Below are positions 7,840 through 10,475 of a stretch of DNA of 10,475 bases, in pieces. The position numbers were made by a program, and so were the translations under genes. The notes beneath the pieces were generated by a model that was given only the letters and a program-made list of their open reading frames with translations, did no database searches and had not been told where the DNA came from. The DNA comes from Stramenopiles sp. TOSAG23-2 (lineage: Eukaryota > Sar), in contig LT650013.1 in assembly GCA_900128395.1 (NCBI GenBank), positions 1 to 10,475 on the forward strand, given 5' to 3'. How positions within the stretch are numbered: position 1 is the stretch's first letter; each line of letters starts with the position of its first letter.

Positions 7840-8314
7840 GATGATAATCTGTATGGCTTTTTTAGAAAAAGGAATATATATATTTAAAATATGAATGTGA
7901 ATATGCATGGAATGGTATATATATATATATATATTGTTTTAATCTCTCTATTCTAGCTTGCCAATCATCAACAACAAGCAACGCACAACAACAAGAAGAA
8001 AGAAGAAAGGACTGCACGACTATTAATATTGGTAATATACTAATACCAGACTACCATCATCATACCACCACTGGTTTAGACCTTGGATATTAATAGAGCA
8101 ATATTTATAAAAAAATGATGAGATATATGTGAATTATACAAAGGATGGAAAAGGAAAAAAATCAAAAAAAAGAAAAAGATAACAATTACTTGTTGCTTTT
8201 ATACTTTACCTCATATAGTTTATAGATACGAACACATATATTGTATATATATTTTATTTTTGTAACAACACACACATATATAATATGTACATATATTTTT
8301 TATAATTAATAATT
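7840..8314. promoter_or_regulatory. Divergent promoter region between 5-phosphatase and gene 5
   Basis: This spacer holds the 5' flanks of two genes transcribed away from each other. It contains a 19-nt (TA)n run at 7916-7934, an AAC/AAG-rich stretch at about 7966-8006, purine-rich DNA at about 8140-8182 and further TA runs at 8234-8290. No ORF of interest and no RNA gene is seen. Promoter roles are inferred from geometry only. Confidence 0.4.
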
Positions 8315-9974
8315 ATGGCGACAATATTATTAAATAATAATAATAATAATCAAAATTCAGTAAAGCAAACCAATCCATTAATCGAGGAAGCAGACATATT
8401 AGAACCAATACTAGTAATATGGAAGAAGAGATATGATATGAAGGAAATCAATGATGTTGATTTTGCAGCTTCATATATTTTAGCTTATTTAGCTATCCGT
8501 TTTCCATCTTGTAAATTTATTGCTGGAAAATTAAATCCATATATTGAATATGAAGAAAATGGTTTGCGTCCAGATTGTAAAAGCTTGGAAGATTTTCCAG
8601 AACTAGTAAACTTAATGAATAATGAGCAAAAATTAATTAAATATTTAGGAAACAACTATTTACAGTTGAAGATAGTTGATATCTATTCAAAATTGCGTTG
8701 GAAAGGAATCAAGAAACATTCTAATAATTATGTCAACCACAGCATTTTAAATTGGGGGCTGGGTAAACGTCCCTTACGATTAAAATTTTATATACCATCC
8801 CCATTAAAAGTATTGAATATGCAAGCTAATAATACAAGGGTCATAACTATGCTGTTAAGACATGATCAATTAATAAAAAATCATATAGCACCATTAACAT
8901 ATATGAAAGGGGCTATTTTACATGCAAGGGATCCATTGCATTTTTTGATTCATGATTTGCAACATATTGAAAAATTTTGTGATCCATTAACTAATTTAGA
9001 ACAAGTTGGATTTTTTAAATCCATGCTCAATATTGGCAATGGCAATCCAAAGAAATTTTTTGAAAAATATGACATTGATGTAAAAAAAAAAAAAAAAAAG
9101 CGATGATGATGAAAATAATTGTATAACATTATGGCAATTGATGGAATATGTTGTGTCTGATATGAATACATGGTCCACTCATTTAATAAAATATGTAAGA
9201 GCAAAGTGGATGATATACAATAAAGATGCTACAGATGATGATGATAATTCATTTGAGAAAGGATGGGATGAATTAATGATTAAATATTTTGGTATATTAA
9301 AGGAAAGTGAATTATACAATGCGGTATGTATAATACATCAATATAGTCTATTATACATAATTTATCTGACCTTTACAATAATCATATATATATATATATG
9401 TATATGCTAACAAATTGTGTGCCACATTATATAGATGATAAATGTTTGTGATAAACATTTTACAGAAAAAGATGGAAATCTTGTAAGGGATTATTTCATT
9501 AAAATAGCTATGAAAAATCCAATAATTGAATTGATACAAGATCCATCTTTATTACCATTTGAGATGAAACAAACAAATTTCACACCCGGAAAAGGCAATG
9601 CTTTACAGATTTGTATTAGTGTATTATTTGATATAAGAAATTATGATAAGATTGTACCAAATTTTATTGAAGATCCAAAAGGATATGCATTTGGTATTAC
9701 ACAATTTTTAAATACAATAAATTATGAAATGAAAAAAATTAACTTAAACAAGAATACATTTGATAAAGATGAAATTGCATCTGTATGTCAGTTGCCATTG
9801 TTATGCATGTTGCGTGGAAAGAGTCCAAGAGGCGATCATGGGCATGTTATAGTGGCTGAAATACAATCAGATTTAACATTTAAGCCTGTCTTTGATCCAC
9901 ATCCAGATAATAGAATGTTGGATGTAAACGAACATTATGGTTGGATGATGGTATTTTATAAGACGAGAAACTAG
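8315..9974 (+). CDS. Two-exon gene with frame disturbance: uncharacterised HDLQH domain plus papain-like C-terminal domain
   Basis: Exon 1 starts at ATG 8315. It reads in one frame to an 18-A run (9082-9099), where the frame hits a TGA at 9104. Reading with one A fewer continues as SDDDENN... to 9323, then a 111-nt phase-0 intron and exon 2 (9435-9974), giving about 515 aa. After a poly-Asn N terminus, residues about 22-255 form an alpha-helical region with LTYMKGAILHARDPLHF and then HDLQHIEKF (213-221) and QVGFF; its His/Asp cluster could bind metal. I recall similar stretches only from uncharacterised proteins. The C-terminal about 120 residues match a papain-like/C39-like pattern: a QTNF-type Gln, GNALQIC, then SPRGDHGH, then DPHPDNRML and a closing YGW. 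In the pattern as I know it the first motif is GNCLQAC, so the presumed nucleophile Cys is Ala here. Function is unknown, possibly a non-catalytic binding protein. Confidence 0.75.
9082..9099 (+). repeat. 18-A homopolymer at the frame disturbance in gene 5
   Basis: The run encodes Lys. Before it the reading frame is ...KYDIDV, and after it the matching frame resumes as SDDDENNCITLW. Seventeen A (or twenty) would keep a single frame; eighteen gives a stop two codons after the run. A homopolymer miscount in sequencing is the simplest reason. Real polymerase or ribosome slippage on A-runs is the alternative. Confidence 0.8.
9324..9434 (+). other. Intron of gene 5 (111 nt, phase 0)
   Basis: The donor is GTATGT directly after the GCG codon for Ala, the branch-like TGCTAAC lies at about 9405-9411, and the acceptor is ATATAG at 9429-9434. 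Without splicing the frame ends within the TA-repeat-rich intron. Splicing joins ...ESELYNA to MINVCDKHF as a continuous helical-looking stretch. The signals match those of the introns in the methyltransferase gene. Confidence 0.8.
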
Positions 9975-9983
9975 GATCGAACG

Positions 9984-10041
9984 CCTTACCTGCACCGTGT
10001 TGGCGTATTCAACCTTACCTGCACCGTGTTGGCGTATTCAA
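9984..10041. repeat. 29-bp perfect tandem duplication (two copies)
   Basis: Unit 1 is 9984-10012 and unit 2 is 10013-10041. Both begin CCTTACCTGCACC and end GGCGTATTCAA, with no mismatch between copies. The unit is about half G+C, unlike most non-coding DNA around it, and starts 10 bp after the stop codon of gene 5. Perfect identity suggests a recent duplication or an assembly stutter. Confidence 0.9.
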
Positions 10042-10291
10042 CTATACGACGACAGCCACTACATACATATATACCTATACACACACACGAACTATGATAC
10101 CTGTTTATACAAAAATGTACACATCTCATATTCTAAGACAATATTAAAATATATTAGGAGATTTCATCACGATGCGTTTCAGGTAAGAAGTAAAATATTG
10201 TTGATTACAAGAGAGAGATTGAGAGAATATTTGTGCGTGTATTTATTAATTTAAAAATATCATCATATATATAAAATAAATATAAATCACG

Positions 10292-10317
10292 AGCCGTATC
10301 GGTGTTACACCAAGGCT
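10292..10317. other. Compact nested hairpin
   Basis: AGCC (10292-10295) can pair with GGCT (10314-10317). Inside it GGTG (10301-10304) pairs with CACC (10308-10311) around a TTA loop, leaving a GTATC/AA internal loop. Eight mostly G-C pairs in an A/T-rich setting stand out slightly. It is not part of a recognisable tRNA or snRNA. Confidence 0.35.
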
Positions 10318-10382
10318 TGTTTAGGACTTTACGCACTTACCACCTATATTTCTAATATTACACACTTGATTTTACAGTAGTA

Positions 10383-10475
10383 ATGAATCACGCTGGCACG
10401 CCGGTCGCAGCGGTCGGCCATCATATTACTGAAATTCCATTTTACCTATCAATACCAACTGATAATATGATAATT
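10383..10475 (+). CDS. Possible start of a further gene, cut by the window edge
   Basis: An ATG at 10383 opens a frame of 31 codons that is still open at the last base (MNHAGTPVAAVGHHITEIP...). It follows an acceptor-like TTTTACAG (ending 10377), so it may be the first coding exon after a 5'UTR intron or an internal exon. Its first 45 bases are CpG- and G+C-rich, more like coding DNA than the nearby spacer. The product is not recognised. The opposite strand also has a short open stretch here (an ATG near 10420 reading leftward), so even the strand is uncertain. Confidence 0.3.
   Translation, partial: MNHAGTPVAAVGHHITEIPFYLSIPTDNMII

Larger units (their letters stand above)
9975..10382. other. 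Downstream region of gene 5, no confirmed gene
   Basis: This roughly 408-bp stretch holds a 29-bp tandem duplication, a possible polyadenylation signal (AATAAA around 10275-10280), a compact hairpin (10292-10317), a GTAAGA donor-like site after TTTCAG (10175-10186) and an acceptor-like TTTTACAG ending at 10377 with an upstream CTAAT. The latter pair could bound a 5' intron of a gene that continues to the right, but joining them with the nearby ATG at about 10172 leads to an early stop, so no coding exon is called here. Confidence 0.4.

Noticed and set aside
7840-7908. Use of the upstream ATG at 7908 for the 5-phosphatase
   Set aside because: It is in frame, but the added residues are His/Ile-rich translation of A/T-rich leader with no targeting pattern. 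The ATG at 7839 is preferred, not proven.
9080-9100. A 21-nt intron (GTAAA...AAG) as the explanation of the gene 5 frame break
   Set aside because: Removing 21 nt keeps the original frame and still meets the TGA at 9104, so it does not repair the gene.
9138-9410. A separate small gene starting at ATG 9138
   Set aside because: It lacks its own promoter space, its frame continues leftward to the A-run without a stop, and its end lies in the intron.
9970-9990. A tRNA T-arm-like TTCGATC on the minus strand
   Set aside because: The flanking bases do not form a five-pair T stem and no D or anticodon arm is present.
1-10475. CRISPR arrays, transposons, viral genes or a bacterial-style defence cluster
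   Set aside because: There are no regularly spaced repeats, transposase or integrase motifs, terminal repeats with target duplications, or operon-like gene packing.

Overview
The window looks like nuclear DNA of a unicellular eukaryote. It is very AT-rich, with (TA)n runs between genes, poly-Asn/poly-Asp/poly-Lys tracts inside proteins, eukaryote-only protein families and short GT-AG introns with a CTAAC-type branch site just upstream of the acceptor. The standard genetic code fits every reading frame. The lineage cannot be fixed from the sequence. The low-complexity style would suit an AT-rich amoeboid or rhizarian protist (a Reticulomyxa-like foraminiferan, for example), but this is a guess.

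Five protein genes alternate strand, giving convergent and divergent pairs. (1) 196-2580, +: a 794-aa protein with an N-terminal MGCC acylation signal and no family I recognise; its C-terminal half has a faint, unproven resemblance in segment order to the FtsZ/tubulin fold. (2) 4013-2859, -: a three-exon, 335-aa class I SAM-dependent methyltransferase of a bacterial-type family; one intron is only 33 nt. (3) 4729-5853, +: a WD40 protein of the WDR82/Swd2 family, which serves in Set1/COMPASS histone H3K4 methylation and in transcription termination. (4) 7839-6316, -: an inositol polyphosphate 5-phosphatase with all expected catalytic motifs. (5) 8315-9974, +: a two-exon gene interrupted by a one-base frame disturbance in an 18-A run. 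It joins an uncharacterised HDLQH-containing domain to a papain-like C-terminal domain whose presumed nucleophilic Cys is Ala.

The spacers are 278 bp (convergent, 2581-2858), 715 bp (divergent, 4014-4728, with a 58-bp island of about 69% GC), 462 bp (convergent, 5854-6315, with an 18-bp perfect palindrome and two overlapping, mutually exclusive hairpins) and 475 bp (divergent, 7840-8314). After gene 5 come a 29-bp perfect tandem duplication, a compact hairpin, and a CpG-richer stretch that may hold the start of a sixth gene running off the end of the window.

Nothing shows that the five genes act in one pathway; the arrangement looks like an ordinary compact protist locus. The items most worth a second look are protein 1, the degenerate protease-like domain and new-looking architecture of protein 5, and the bacterial-type methyltransferase carrying introns.
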